From JAJVID01 sp963743425 (GTDB taxonomy: Bacteria; Acidobacteriota; Blastocatellia; RBC074): 64,000 nucleotides of DNA. The position numbers were made by a program, and so were the translations under genes. The notes beneath the pieces are model-generated. The model was not told where the DNA came from. It saw only the letters and a list, made by a program, of their open reading frames with translations, and searched no databases. The number at the start of each line of letters is the position of its first letter. Position 1 is the stretch's first letter. Positions 63,680-64,000 of the stretch are shown piece by piece. The stretch is from the NCBI GenBank assembly GCA_963743425.1, contig CAVUPU010000002.1, forward strand, positions 806,001-870,000, in the 5' to 3' direction.

Positions 63680-64000
63680 AAATCCTCCGTCAGGTTGTCG
63701 GTTCGTGTCGCGCAACAGAAACAGATCTATTAACTCTCGACATTGTGCGGCCCCTGATGATGCTGGCGATTTTCAGAAGCGAAGACTCAATCCTCGTGCC
63801 ACCTCAACAAACTGATTAGCCGAATGGCCGCCGTTGAAGGCAAAGAATTTAGAAGCGCTCAGGCGCCGGGCGTCTCACAGGGACAGACGGTCGGTGTTCA
63901 GTTGTGGGATCGGCTTTTCCCAGTATCGAATAAACCTGAGCCGGGCATGTCATTCACATAGCCACACGAAGGAACACGAAAAAGGGCAAGCAATACTTTT
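63680..64000. other. Region without a recognisable gene
   Basis: Upstream region of the frameshifted ADOP gene. It contains a short 46-codon open frame at 63824-63964 with no homology that I recognise, and a CACGAAGGAACACGAA repeat word at 63964-63985 like those at 15675 and 50486. The promoter of the ADOP gene must lie here but no clear -35/-10 pair stands out. Confidence 0.5.

Overview
The window looks like a chromosomal segment of an Acidobacteriota bacterium, most likely of a Blastocatellia-like lineage. The evidence is high GC content, four loci of ADOP-type (acidobacterial duplicated orphan permease) MacB-like permeases, an ECF sigma factor of the TIGR02999-like acidobacterial type, a Ser/Thr kinase with a C-terminal TPR array, FG-GAP relics, and many exported hydrolases. 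No rRNA, tRNA, CRISPR array or phage module was recognised.

Layout. 1-8 kb: a YbhF/YbhS/YbhR-like drug exporter (double ATPase, two permeases, TolC) followed by an MsbA-like ABC exporter. 8-11.4 kb: a YCII protein, an ECF sigma factor with a small unknown partner, and a MATE pump. 11.5-14.4 kb: DinB, a UGSC-family SELENOPROTEIN read through an in-frame UGA, and a thioredoxin-fold fusion protein (CPTC) upstream of it. 14.5-17.8 kb and 27.1-28.7 kb: acyl-CoA dehydrogenase, biotin carboxylase/BCCP and carboxyltransferase. All are on the minus strand, and they are separated by about 9 kb of decayed accessory DNA (methyltransferase, sigma factor, kinase, FG-GAP relics, secreted hydrolase). 29-44.5 kb: oxidoreductase, relics of an ECF42/DGPF pair, then exported or peripheral hydrolases (beta-lactamase-like, cyclase, FAD oxidase, amidohydrolase, tannase/feruloyl esterase, prolyl iminopeptidase, HupE, MBL, DUF2252) with a solitary TnpB. 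44.6-52 kb: S9 peptidase, then a fatty/acyclic acyl-CoA catabolic block (crotonase, AhpD-like, acyl-CoA ligase, AtuA/DUF1446). 52-53.7 kb: an insertion sequence with perfect hairpins at both ends. 53.7-64 kb: a DUF433 antitoxin with a truncated toxin, then ADOP permease genes that are broken and recombined around a HEAT-repeat gene and an HNH relic.

Three themes run across the region. (1) Non-coding DNA is full of structured repeats. There are heptanucleotide tandem arrays of different unit sequence but constant 7-bp period, two families of long palindromes, a 327-bp MITE-like element, and hairpins at the IS ends. Several arrays run up to or into start codons. (2) Many otherwise well-conserved genes carry single-base indels, concentrated in 17.9-27.7, 45.5-47.5 and 62.1-62.7 kb. 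These are either decay or assembly error. (3) Two loci at 18.5-20 kb and 20.5-24.3 kb are paralogous copies of one sigma-kinase-exported-protein module, and each copy has lost a different part.

The best candidate for an under-described system is the selenoprotein locus. The UGSC motif is formed exactly at the UGA, a bacterial SECIS-like hairpin follows it, and a CxxC thioredoxin-fold fusion protein of unknown C-terminal function precedes it.
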